Shown here piece after piece: positions 1 through 7,194 of a stretch of DNA of 8,727 bases. The DNA is taken from contig CAYRMV010000136.1 in assembly GCA_964425255.1 (NCBI GenBank), forward strand, positions 1 to 8,727, in the 5' to 3' direction. The notes beneath the pieces are model-generated. The model made no database searches. It was not told where the DNA came from and saw only the letters and a list, made by a program, of their open reading frames with translations. The translations under genes were made by a program, and so were the position numbers. How positions within the stretch are numbered: position 1 is the stretch's first letter; every line of letters starts with the position of its first letter. This stretch comes from CAYRMV01 sp964425255. Lineage in GTDB: Bacteria; Bacteroidota; Bacteroidia; Flavobacteriales_D; Crocinitomicaceae.

Positions 1-350
1 TTTCAATTTCCGTAGCAATAAAAAATAGCGGTGATTTTGATACACTCGAACTTTCATCCATTCGTGTAACCGATTTGTCTGATTCCGTTTATCTATATGT
101 TTACCCAGATTCTATTGTTCAAACAAAAAACCTGTTTAATATCTTGAATAACATTCAATTTGATGAAATATACACAACAAATAAAGATGAAGCTATGGTC
201 AGTTTTGAATATGATTTCTTGGAAAGGAAATTGACACACCTCCGATTTTCGGAATACTTGGAAAAGGAACAAAAATTTGTATTTGATCGCTTGCCTTGGT
301 ATGTTGAGAAAAGATATCATAATAGACGAGTTCAAACTCCAGATTATTAA
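1..350 (+). CDS. 3' end of an unrecognised protein (5' truncated by window)
   Basis: The frame that stops at TAA 348-350 is open back to the first bases of the window (first full codon at position 3). This is therefore the last about 115 codons of a longer gene, and the in-frame TTG at 75 is not needed as a start. The visible part is mixed alpha/beta in character and rich in aromatic and charged residues. It has no membrane segment and ends in a basic, Tyr/Trp-rich tail (LPWYVEKRYHNRRVQ). I recognise no family. The next gene starts 37 bases downstream on the same strand, so the two could be co-transcribed. The minus-strand frame over the same bases has no supporting features. Confidence 0.6.
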   Translation, partial: SISVAIKNSGDFDTLELSSIRVTDLSDSVYLYVYPDSIVQTKNLFNILNNIQFDEIYTTNKDEAMVSFEYDFLERKLTHLRFSEYLEKEQKFVFDRLPWYVEKRYHNRRVQTPDY

Positions 351-387
351 GTCGAAATTAAATAGTTCTAATTAACTTAAAGATAGT

Positions 388-1353
388 ATGGTTCACTGGA
401 AAACAAGTATTACAACTCTTTTAATTTTCATTTCAATGTGTGTAAATTCACAGGAAAATTTATTGAATCAACCTACATATTGTTTTATATTTTGTGGAAC
501 AACAGCTCAAGACACTAATACATTTTCATTCTTAAAATCCTCCTATGAAAATGCAATTTTAAGTTTAAAAGATGACAGCCTATTGATGATTTTGGAACTT
601 TCAGAGGATGAAGTTTTCATACAACGTCACGAAAAGAAAAACATTATTTCCAGTTTATACGAATTAGAGGAATCCAATTTAAAAGGGGAAAAATCAATAA
701 CTGGAAAGATACTTCAGGATAAATACGCTGGACTTTATTATGAAATAATTCAACAAAGTATATTAAACCCAAAGATTGTTTTACGAGGCTACAAAAATCC
801 TATTCAACATGCTCAACTTGGTTGGATAATGAAGTACTTTCCTGAACTTATCAATGAAAATGAAAGAATAGAAATATCAAACACAATCAGTAATAAAACG
901 AAATTAAGAGTCGATTTGTACGAAAAATTTAAATCCAAATTGATTTCTAGTCCAATTGACAGTTGGGATAAAGCCTATGTTGGAACATGGTTGGATGATT
1001 TAAGTAAATTGTATTCAAATGAACCGAATTCTGATGATGAAAATGATTGGAATATCATTCTCAGGTCAGTCGATAAAAAAATTATTCTTTCTCCTTTCGA
1101 ACAAGCAAGTCAAGATTATATTCCGTCACATTTGAAAAAGTATTTTAGTAATCCAACTCGCATACTCCTACTAGTAAATAAAGTAGTTCTGACAAACCGA
1201 GAAAAGTATAAAACGATTATAAATAAGAAATATAAATCTCAGGTTGGTTTCGAAAAACACATCACAGACACTGAAATATATTTATTTGATAATGAATCAA
1301 ATAAATACAAATACAAGAAATTAATTATTGGAAGTTACTATGGAAATTGGTAA
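388..1353 (+). CDS. Secreted or periplasmic protein of unknown function
   Basis: This is a 321-residue protein. Its N-terminus looks like a Sec signal peptide: Lys5, then a hydrophobic stretch at about residues 8-19 ending VNSQ. Cys18 is preceded by Met, so it is a poor lipobox and cleavage by signal peptidase I is more likely. The mature part starts with a hydrophobic strand-like segment (TYCFIFCG) followed by long charged, mostly helical sequence. There is an acidic patch around residues 212-217 (NSDDEND). No catalytic motif or known domain was recognised. Base composition is very AT-rich (12 of 60 bases are G/C at 1261-1320). The ATG at 388 places the signal peptide correctly and there is no better upstream start. 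The following gene is 107 bases away and very different in composition, so a shared function is not implied. Confidence 0.7.
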   Translation: MVHWKTSITTLLIFISMCVNSQENLLNQPTYCFIFCGTTAQDTNTFSFLKSSYENAILSLKDDSLLMILELSEDEVFIQRHEKKNIISSLYELEESNLKGEKSITGKILQDKYAGLYYEIIQQSILNPKIVLRGYKNPIQHAQLGWIMKYFPELINENERIEISNTISNKTKLRVDLYEKFKSKLISSPIDSWDKAYVGTWLDDLSKLYSNEPNSDDENDWNIILRSVDKKIILSPFEQASQDYIPSHLKKYFSNPTRILLLVNKVVLTNREKYKTIINKKYKSQVGFEKHITDTEIYLFDNESNKYKYKKLIIGSYYGNW

Positions 1354-1460
1354 GTATATCTTATCACCTCAAGTTTTAAAAAAACAGTGAAAGAACTACA
1401 ACTCGCTTGTAAAGATCCTATATACCAATGGAAAAAAGTAGATCACTAAAACTTAAACCA

Positions 1461-2552
1461 ATGAACACGATAAAAATGACACTCTTGAGTTTGATTACAT
1501 GGATGCTTATTTCCTGCGTTGGACAAAAATCAACAAAAGAACTCAACTTGGGAGAGGATTCACAATCCGACACCTTGAAATTTACGTCCGGAATTCGGGC
1601 AATTTTTCAAGACAGCAAAGGGAATTATTGGTTCGGAAGTCTTCAAGAAGGTCTTGCCATGTACAACGGAAATTCGTTTACTTATTTCACCTCCAACGAT
1701 GGACTTTCTGACAATCAAATCCACTCGATCCAAGAAGATAGCCAGGGAAATATTTGGTTGAATACACTAGATGGTGTGAGCAGTTATGACGGGCAAAAAT
1801 TCGTCAATCACACCAAAATTGACCAAAAAAAAGCACACACAAATTTTCCGATTCAACTCCACGAACCAACTCAAGAAAAATGGACAAAATCGGAACAAGA
1901 TCTATGGTTTGGCGCCGGTTCAAAAGAAGGAGTTTACAAAACGGTCGGACAAGGTATTCGTTATTTCGCATTTCCTGCCCACGAAGTATTGAATCCGCAC
2001 GATAATTTGTTTGCTGTTACCAGCATCGCGAAAGGAAAAAACAACCTGATTTGGTTTGGAACCTATGCAGGCGTTTTTGGCTTTGATGGAAAAGATTTTG
2101 AAATCATCAACGACAAAACGTTGGGCTTCGACAGGAAGGTTGCTCCACTTCATATTCGAAGCATTTTCGATGATTCAAAAGGCCGCCTTTGGATCGGAAA
2201 CAATGGGATTGGCGTATTATTGAAAGAAGGCGATTCGATCATTTCTTTTTCAGAAAAACACCATTTGATTCACCCTTCAAGTCACAAAAATGGCGCAAAA
2301 TCAATGCCTGGCACCCTCGAACACGTATTCACCATTGCGGAAGATCGAGCAGGAAATATCTGGTTTGGCGACCGAGATGCGGGAATCTGGAAATACGATG
2401 GTGAAAAGTTGACTAATTACACAAAAAAAGAAGGCCTCAGCAACGACTTTGCCCTATCCATTTTGGAAGACAAACAAGGAACTTTGTGGTTTGGCATGCA
2501 AGACGGAAGCATCTACACATTCAACGGAAAGTCGTTTGAAAAGCGGTTTTAA
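1461..2552 (+). CDS. Seven-repeat beta-propeller lipoprotein (Reg_prop type)
   Basis: From ATG 1461 this is a 363-residue lipoprotein. A basic/hydrophobic signal ends in the lipobox LISC (Cys19), which is why 1461 is preferred over the in-frame ATG at 1428 that would add 11 residues before the signal. The mature part is a series of two-component-regulator propeller repeats of the form S-I-x-E-D-x-x-G-N-I-W-F-G. The conserved Trp of each is at about 57, 99, 149, 198, 244, 301 and 344, so seven blades can be counted, enough to close one beta-propeller without the histidine kinase usually attached. 'DGLS' linkers (around residues 80-83 and 325-328) are also typical of this family. It probably sits in the outer or inner membrane as a ligand- or protein-binding module; the ligand is unknown. 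Its G/C content (26 of 60 at 2161-2220) is about double that of the upstream gene, suggesting a different history. Confidence 0.85.
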   Translation: MNTIKMTLLSLITWMLISCVGQKSTKELNLGEDSQSDTLKFTSGIRAIFQDSKGNYWFGSLQEGLAMYNGNSFTYFTSNDGLSDNQIHSIQEDSQGNIWLNTLDGVSSYDGQKFVNHTKIDQKKAHTNFPIQLHEPTQEKWTKSEQDLWFGAGSKEGVYKTVGQGIRYFAFPAHEVLNPHDNLFAVTSIAKGKNNLIWFGTYAGVFGFDGKDFEIINDKTLGFDRKVAPLHIRSIFDDSKGRLWIGNNGIGVLLKEGDSIISFSEKHHLIHPSSHKNGAKSMPGTLEHVFTIAEDRAGNIWFGDRDAGIWKYDGEKLTNYTKKEGLSNDFALSILEDKQGTLWFGMQDGSIYTFNGKSFEKRF

Positions 2553-2672
2553 GGGCTTGGATGGATTCATCTATTTGATCAACAGAAAAAATCAGTATCT
2601 TTCAGATGGAAAAATTGTGATTTTAATGCTGAATAGTAAGAGTTGGAAAGATTAGTAAGAATATGGTATACT

Positions 2673-2689
2673 AGGCTACCACAAAGCCT
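2673..2689 (+). terminator. Weak hairpin between propeller gene and darT
   Basis: AGGCT and AGCCT form a 5-bp stem around a 7-base loop, followed by TTTA. This lies in the 192-base gene-free stretch 2553-2744 that separates the propeller gene from darT. It could be a weak terminator or a protein-binding palindrome. No other structure, small gene or convincing promoter was seen in that stretch. Confidence 0.2.
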
Positions 2690-2744
2690 TTATGGCGAAG
2701 AATTAAAACAAATAAATTAACAAAGAAATAAATAGATTTGTCGA

Positions 2745-3368
2745 ATGATTGATTTGAATAAAACATACTTATTCAGAATGACTCATATTAAGAATATTCC
2801 ACATATCATTCAATATGGTATAACACATTCAAATTCGGCAAACAAAAATCCCAATTTTGTTCCTATTGGCGATGTAAGCTTGATTACAACTCGAAACAAT
2901 ACAATACTAAACAACGGAAGACGATTGGGAGAATACATTCCATTTTATTTTGGTGTTAGAACTCCTATGCTGTATGTGGTACAAAAAGGTTTTAATATGG
3001 TAGCACCTACACCTGCCGAAGATATTGTTTACTGCGTTACCTCTGTTCAGAAAATCATTGACCAAAAATTGGATTTTATATTTTCCAATGGTCACGCTGT
3101 TGACAGTTTTACGTCCCAATTTACATCAGAAGACATTGATAATCTTAACAATATTTTAGATTGGAATGCTATAAAAGCAAAATACTGGCGTGACGATACT
3201 GACCTAGATTTAAAAAGAAGAAAAGAAGCAGAGTTTTTAGTTTCAGGCGATATTTCTATTCATGCGATTTTAGGTTATTTGGTTTACAATCAAAACTCAA
3301 AAGATAAAATCATTAACTTTGGTGTAAATGCAGAAAAAGTTCATATTAAATCAGAATTTTATTTTTAA
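2745..3368 (+). CDS. darT: DarT-family DNA ADP-ribosyltransferase toxin
   Basis: A 207-residue protein with the layout of DarT (DUF4433) toxins, which use NAD+ to attach ADP-ribose to bases in single-stranded DNA, blocking replication. DarTG systems also act as anti-phage defence. Visible family features are the N-terminal LFRMTHIKNIPHII segment (NAD-binding His15), the VPIGDVSLI segment at 39-47, the FYFGVRTPMLY motif at 67-77 with Arg72, and the KRRKEAEFLV motif at 157-166. In that last motif Glu163 corresponds, by recalled family alignment, to the catalytic glutamate. The length fits the family and all key positions are intact, so the toxin should be active. It is followed after 3 bases by the macrodomain antitoxin, the standard order. 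The sequence alone does not tell me whether it modifies thymidine or guanosine. No clear Shine-Dalgarno precedes ATG 2745. Confidence 0.93.
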   Translation: MIDLNKTYLFRMTHIKNIPHIIQYGITHSNSANKNPNFVPIGDVSLITTRNNTILNNGRRLGEYIPFYFGVRTPMLYVVQKGFNMVAPTPAEDIVYCVTSVQKIIDQKLDFIFSNGHAVDSFTSQFTSEDIDNLNNILDWNAIKAKYWRDDTDLDLKRRKEAEFLVSGDISIHAILGYLVYNQNSKDKIINFGVNAEKVHIKSEFYF

Positions 3369-3371
3369 AAT

Positions 3372-4406
3372 ATGATACACTATAAAACAGGCAACTTGTT
3401 AGATAGCGAAGCAGAAGCTTTGGTGAACACCGTAAATACTGTTGGTGTAATGGGTAAAGGTATTGCCCTTCAGTTTAAAAATATGTTCCCGAATAATTTT
3501 AAATTATATGCCAGTGCTTGTAAAAATAAAGAACTAAAAATAGGTAAATTACTGGTTACTAAAGAAGAAGTTTTGTTATTAGGAAAGAAAACCATCATCA
3601 ATTTCCCAACTAAAACAAACTGGCGCTTACCATCTGAATACCAATACATTGAAAGTGGTTTGGCTGAATTATTGAAAGTAATAAAAGAAAAGAATATTAA
3701 ATCTATTGCTATTCCTCCTTTAGGTGCAGGCAACGGTGGTTTGGATTGGAATAAAGTAAAACAAATCTTGGAAAAATATTTAAGTAATTTAGATTGTGAA
3801 ATTTTCATTTATGAGCCGTCAGATGCAATTAAAGAAGTTTTAAAAAAAGAACGCGTAAAACTAACACCAGCAAGAGCGATGCTACTTTCTGTATTGTATG
3901 AATTGGTTCGTAATGGAGAGTTTGTTTCTGAATTTTCTTCCGAAAAAATTGCTTATTTTCTACAGCGATTTGGAGCCAAGGATACTTTCAAGTTAGAATT
4001 TCAACCCAATTTTTATGGTCCATATTCTGGTAAAGTAAAACATGTATTATACTATTTGAATGGCAGCTACATAATGGGGTATAGCTCAAAAGACAAAAAA
4101 CCATTTGAAGAGTTAGGGTTAATCCCTGATGCTGAATTGGATGTGAATGAATTTTTGAATCGACCTGAGAATTTAACCTACAAAAAAATAGTAGAAAAAA
4201 CGAAATCATTCTTAAAAGGTTTTTACTCCCCTTTTGGTTTAGAATTACTATCGACGATTGATTTCATCATTTCTGATAAGAATTCCAAAACGATAGAATC
4301 CATAACTAAAGAACTCGAAATATGGAGTGATCGGAAAAAGACCTTATTTACAAATCAAAAATTTATCCAGATAGCAGTAAATAACATAGAATTACACTTA
4401 AATTAA
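3372..4406 (+). CDS. darG: DarG antitoxin: macrodomain ADP-ribosyl hydrolase with DarT-binding C-terminus
   Basis: A 344-residue cytoplasmic protein. Residues 1-150 form a macrodomain that removes the ADP-ribose placed on DNA by DarT. The visible signatures are TGNLLDSEAEALVNTVNTVG with Asn22, GVMGKGIALQFK at 25-36, NFPTKTNWR with Lys81, and PPLGAGNGGLDW at 115-126. Asn22, Lys81 and Gly119 match the substrate-contacting and catalytic positions known from Thermus DarG, so hydrolase activity is expected. Residues about 155-344 (starting around LTPARAMLLSVLYEL) form the second domain, which in DarG proteins binds and directly neutralises DarT by mimicking DNA. The gene begins 3 bases after the darT stop, giving a tightly coupled operon. 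Full length with no frameshift, so the pair looks functional. Confidence 0.93.
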   Translation: MIHYKTGNLLDSEAEALVNTVNTVGVMGKGIALQFKNMFPNNFKLYASACKNKELKIGKLLVTKEEVLLLGKKTIINFPTKTNWRLPSEYQYIESGLAELLKVIKEKNIKSIAIPPLGAGNGGLDWNKVKQILEKYLSNLDCEIFIYEPSDAIKEVLKKERVKLTPARAMLLSVLYELVRNGEFVSEFSSEKIAYFLQRFGAKDTFKLEFQPNFYGPYSGKVKHVLYYLNGSYIMGYSSKDKKPFEELGLIPDAELDVNEFLNRPENLTYKKIVEKTKSFLKGFYSPFGLELLSTIDFIISDKNSKTIESITKELEIWSDRKKTLFTNQKFIQIAVNNIELHLN

Positions 4407-4522
4407 ATTTTTAACTTCAGAAATCATCACCTAGTTTAGGGAAGCTTACCGGAAAACGATAATCTGTAGAAATTAATAAGCTCAAGCAAATAAAAAAACC
4501 TTGATAATTTGACAAAAAATTT

Positions 4523-5020
4523 ATGAAAATGAATCTTCCACCTTACGACCAATTTCCTAGAATTTCAGATGAAAAAATAGTATTAAGACAAATTCAATAT
4601 TCCGATATCCCTGAAATCATTGAAATTTCATTTTATGACGCAATTCAAGCTACGACATTATCTCAAGCAATAGAAATGCAAGAAAAAATCAATGAGGACT
4701 ACACGAACGGAAACTCAATACATTGGGGGATTGTAGATAAATTAACAAATAAAATTGTCGGTACTTGTGGTTATTACAGAGGACTTGATAAAGGCGAAGG
4801 GGAACTAGGTTGCGTTTTATTACCTCATCACCAAGGTAAAGGTTATATGACTTTTGCAATGTTATTAGCAATTGAATTTGGTCTTAAAAATATGGGACTA
4901 AAACGTATTTGGGCAGCAACATCCAAACAAAACGAAAAAGCAATTAAACTGATTGAAAAACTGAACTTTATTAAAATTGCAGATTTGGACGACAATAAAA
5001 TTGAATACGAATTAAGATAA
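4523..5020 (+). CDS. GNAT-family N-acetyltransferase (RimJ/RimL type)
   Basis: A 165-residue protein with a complete GNAT fold. It has an N-terminal strand (IVLRQIQYSDIPEII at 19-33), a central beta pair (IVGTCGYYRG) and a GELGCVLLPHHQGKGYM segment. In that segment QGKGYM (104-109) is the acetyl-CoA pyrophosphate-binding loop. It is followed by ALLAIEFG-like helix residues and the closing RIWAATSKQNEKAIKLIEKLNF (128-149), whose Asn-x-x-(A)-x-x-(L) pattern is typical of RimJ/RimL-like enzymes acting on protein N-termini or small amines. The substrate cannot be told. Met3 (4529) is an alternative start. It is 116 bases after darG; that gap shows no convincing promoter or terminator. The next gene starts 9 bases after the stop, so these may form one transcript. 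Confidence 0.88.
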   Translation: MKMNLPPYDQFPRISDEKIVLRQIQYSDIPEIIEISFYDAIQATTLSQAIEMQEKINEDYTNGNSIHWGIVDKLTNKIVGTCGYYRGLDKGEGELGCVLLPHHQGKGYMTFAMLLAIEFGLKNMGLKRIWAATSKQNEKAIKLIEKLNFIKIADLDDNKIEYELR

Positions 5021-5029
5021 AAATAAACA

Positions 5030-5470
5030 ATGACGATAAAGGAAGGAGTAGAAATTTTATACGATAAAGTAGACTTTCAACGAAGGAAAAATAGTTGGTG
5101 GATATTCAATAAAAGAAACATAGACCTTTCAATAACCCGAATTTTAGAGCCTTATGAAAAAAAAGCAAATTTCCCACTGCCTGAAAAAATACGATTAAAT
5201 GACATTTGCATAGATAAAAATGGTATAAAATATAAGGATGATCAGATTGATTGGTCAGAGATTTGTGTCACTGGTATTTCAACCGAAAAAAGTAAGAATA
5301 GCTACGAAAAATTCAATTACTTAGAAAAATTACTCATTTGTTTTCACGACGGTCAAACGCTCGAGTTTGACTTGGGAGATACATCAAAATATAGAAATTT
5401 ATTAGGCCATTTCATTGAACTTTACAAAATAAATCATCAAAATAATACCCTAGATGATCCAAAAATATGA
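5030..5470 (+). CDS. Small soluble protein, probably PH-like fold
   Basis: A 146-residue protein without signal peptide or membrane helix. The middle and end read like a bacterial PH-like or GRAM-like domain of the kind seen next to small membrane proteins: a strand pair DKNGIKYKDDQIDWSEICV (about 62-80), then LLICFHDGQTLEFDLGD (about 101-117), and a C-terminal helix LGHFIELYKI. That assignment rests on pattern resemblance only and is not certain. The last 17 bases overlap the start of the next gene in another frame, which suggests translational coupling and a joint function with that membrane protein. It is very AT-rich like its neighbours. Confidence 0.7.
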   Translation: MTIKEGVEILYDKVDFQRRKNSWWIFNKRNIDLSITRILEPYEKKANFPLPEKIRLNDICIDKNGIKYKDDQIDWSEICVTGISTEKSKNSYEKFNYLEKLLICFHDGQTLEFDLGDTSKYRNLLGHFIELYKINHQNNTLDDPKI

Positions 5471-5921
5471 AATAACAAAGATCGGTTTCATCTTTTCACT
5501 TGTTGGATTTTGTTCTATGTATACGATCGTCATTCCCCTGTTGTGCATCCTGCCTGCTGGATTTCTTGAAAGTCTGTTTCACCTTTTTTGGGGTGACAAA
5601 CCGTATAAATACATCGGAATAAGTGTTATCATCGCCTTGATTTTGTTGTTTCTTGTTTCGACGTATTTTTTCATAAAAAACAATGCCCACCAATCAGAAG
5701 GAAATCGGTTAAATATCATTTCTTATTTCACCTTACAATGGTTTATCATACCTTCCTTTTTTTTCTACCTTGACACATCCTCTAATTGGGAAAAAGCATC
5801 CGACGGACAATTTTTCTTTGGAATTTTTAATTCATTTCCAATCAGTTGTGCATCATTTTTCTTTCTAGGCCTTTTTATCGACCTATATCGAAATTTAGGG
5901 AGAAAGGTAGTAAAGAAATGA
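5454..5921 (+). CDS. Four-helix integral membrane protein, unknown function
   Basis: A 155-residue hydrophobic protein with four predicted membrane helices at about residues 10-37, 53-74, 88-106 and 120-145. Between them are short loops (GDKPYK, KNNAHQSEGNR, a longer DTSSNWEKASDGQ loop) and a basic tail (RNLGRKVVKK) that should face the cytoplasm. No catalytic motif is visible and no family is recognised. The start lies 17 bases inside the end of the PH-like gene, and no better later start keeps helix 1. The pair resembles small two-gene units in which a PH-like protein accompanies a membrane partner. It ends 68 bases before the next gene. Confidence 0.7.
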   Translation: MIQKYEITKIGFIFSLVGFCSMYTIVIPLLCILPAGFLESLFHLFWGDKPYKYIGISVIIALILLFLVSTYFFIKNNAHQSEGNRLNIISYFTLQWFIIPSFFFYLDTSSNWEKASDGQFFFGIFNSFPISCASFFFLGLFIDLYRNLGRKVVKK

Positions 5922-5989
5922 CAACCACTTAAATTGAGTAAAACGAAATATCAATAAAAAAACAAAATTGAAGTTATTTTACACTTTCT

Positions 5990-6466
5990 ATGAATCGATT
6001 CTCAAATAGTATACTTTTGGTGGCATTGATTGGAATACAATCTTGCACGGAGTCTTCAAAAAAGAATGAAAATCAGCATGAAAAAATCCCAGTAGATTTA
6101 TTAACTGAAAACCATATCACACTGAAAAAAAATGAAACATTTTCTATCCAATTAAGTGAAAATGGATCTATTGGACTAAGTAACTGTTGGATAAATCAAC
6201 TTCAATGTCAAAATGTGGAATTTCAAAATAGTTTCTATGTAAGTGGTGAGAAAGAAAAAAATGGATGCATCGGATGTGGCGGAAGCGTTTTTTGGAAATT
6301 CAAAGCCATAAACGAAGGAATCGACACCATTAAAATTAAAAAATGCCCGACTGGCCCTGAACATAAATCATGCTTGGCATTTCAGCAGGATTCATCCTCC
6401 TATAAAAATTTGATCCGCTATACTTCATCGATTGATAAATCTATAATTGTAAAAATAAGTAAATGA
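5990..6466 (+). CDS. Lipoprotein resembling chagasin/I42 protease inhibitors
   Basis: A 158-residue lipoprotein. The signal peptide ends in IQSC with Cys19 as the lipid anchor, followed by a charged linker. The mature domain starts ITLKKNETFSIQLSENGSIG, like the first strand and L2 loop of chagasin-type cysteine-protease inhibitors. In those the loop is NPTTG; here it is NGSIG (58-62). A GCGGSVFWKFKAINEGIDTIKI segment (95-116) matches the family's later G-x-x-x-F-x-F-x-A-x-x-x-G-x-x-x-I pattern. The mature chain has six cysteines (66, 73, 93, 96, 119, 128), enough for three disulfides and unusual for this fold. The altered NPTTG loop makes inhibitory activity uncertain, so the fold assignment is tentative. 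Its stop overlaps the start of the next lipoprotein by four bases (ATGA), implying coupled translation. Confidence 0.72.
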   Translation: MNRFSNSILLVALIGIQSCTESSKKNENQHEKIPVDLLTENHITLKKNETFSIQLSENGSIGLSNCWINQLQCQNVEFQNSFYVSGEKEKNGCIGCGGSVFWKFKAINEGIDTIKIKKCPTGPEHKSCLAFQQDSSSYKNLIRYTSSIDKSIIVKISK

Positions 6467-6948
6467 ATTTCTCCATGAAAACAACTCTGATTACTAGTAT
6501 GTTGATTCTGATGTTTTTATTTGCTTGCGGACAAAGCAATTCCGACAAAAGCGCAACTCAAACGACCAGCATAAAACCTGATGAATTCACATTGACCATT
6601 GACACCTTTTCGACTTTCCCATCCGAAATTGATGGCTGTTCTTGTTATTTTTCTAACGACTCGACAGAATTTAAAAAAGGCGAATACATTTATATGAATG
6701 ATTACGCACAGACTTCATTTTTAAAAATCAATGGCGTTTTGACAAAGTTCACCCAAACTGACTTTAAAGAAATTGATTCTTTAAACGTAAAAACAAAATA
6801 TAAAAGTGACCATTACGAAATGACAATTGAATCTAAAAACGGAATACAAAATGGTGACGAAACTTGGCTAAAAACAGGGACAATTAAACTGACAAATAAA
6901 AAAGGTGAAACAGTTACAAAGACATTTTATGGTGAATGTGGTTGCTAA
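6463..6948 (+). CDS. Small lipoprotein with paired CxC motifs, unknown function
   Basis: A 161-residue lipoprotein. The signal peptide ends LFAC with Cys22 as the lipid anchor. ATG 6475 (Met5) is an alternative start, but 6463 forms the ATGA overlap with the preceding lipoprotein. The mature part has two CxC pairs, DGCSCYF (Cys59/61) and the C-terminal GECGC (Cys159/161), which bracket the domain and probably form disulfides closing it. The rest is beta-rich with regularly alternating Lys, Thr and Asp residues. I know this kind of sequence only as a hypothetical lipoprotein in Bacteroidota and assign no function. Co-expression with the chagasin-like protein is likely from the overlap. Confidence 0.75.
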   Translation: MNFSMKTTLITSMLILMFLFACGQSNSDKSATQTTSIKPDEFTLTIDTFSTFPSEIDGCSCYFSNDSTEFKKGEYIYMNDYAQTSFLKINGVLTKFTQTDFKEIDSLNVKTKYKSDHYEMTIESKNGIQNGDETWLKTGTIKLTNKKGETVTKTFYGECGC

Positions 6949-6967
6949 CTCGACAGACAGAAAACCT

Positions 6968-7168
6968 ACCGCTGACTGGCGTTCATATGAAAACCACTTA
7001 TTTCTCATCAACAATTGTCCTGAAAGAAATCAAAAATCCATTTGATATTTAGGATTTTATATATATTTATAAAAAATAAGTCGCAAAAAAAAACGCAAAA
7101 CATGCGCCTATCTTACCAGATTGGTATGATTTGTGGGTTGAAAGTGCGGATGTAAGGAAGTTAGCGGT
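6968..7168 (+). other. Candidate left border of cassette array (degenerate or interrupted attC-like junction)
   Basis: ACCGCTGAC (6968-6976) and GTTAGCGGT (7160-7168) are inverted and match at 8 of 9 positions. GCTGACTGGCGTT after the left arm resembles the GCTAACAGGCGTT of the proven-looking site at 7774. The right arm is the start of the first complete cassette. The span is 201 bases, longer than the roughly 57-141 bases known for attC sites. The inner arms do not pair clearly, so this could be a diverged, insertion-bearing or chimeric site, or a non-attC edge. It contains small hairpins (TACCA/TGGTA at 7114-7126, CGCA/TGCG at 7094-7106) and no gene. Confidence 0.3.
7033..7058 (+). terminator. 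AT-rich hairpin downstream of the lipoprotein pair
   Basis: AAAATCC and GGATTTT form a perfect 7-bp stem with a 12-base loop, followed by an AT-only run. It lies about 85 bases after the lipoprotein stop and before the cassette region. The stem is weak in G/C, so termination is possible but unproven. Confidence 0.25.
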
Positions 7169-7194
7169 CAGCTTAAAAAACGACACCGACAAAA

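Noticed and set aside
2733..2740. TAGATTTG, a match to the Bacteroidota -7 box, as the darT promoter
   Set aside because: It ends 4 bases before the ATG, so transcription would begin at or after the start codon, and no TTTG -33 box lies at the right distance.
3470..3808. Minus-strand 112-codon frame inside darG
   Set aside because: It is a shadow of the clear macrodomain-coding frame; its translation has no recognisable features.
7144..7152. GTGCGGATG shared with 8708-8716
   Set aside because: A 9-base match is expected many times by chance in a window of this size, and flanking bases differ.
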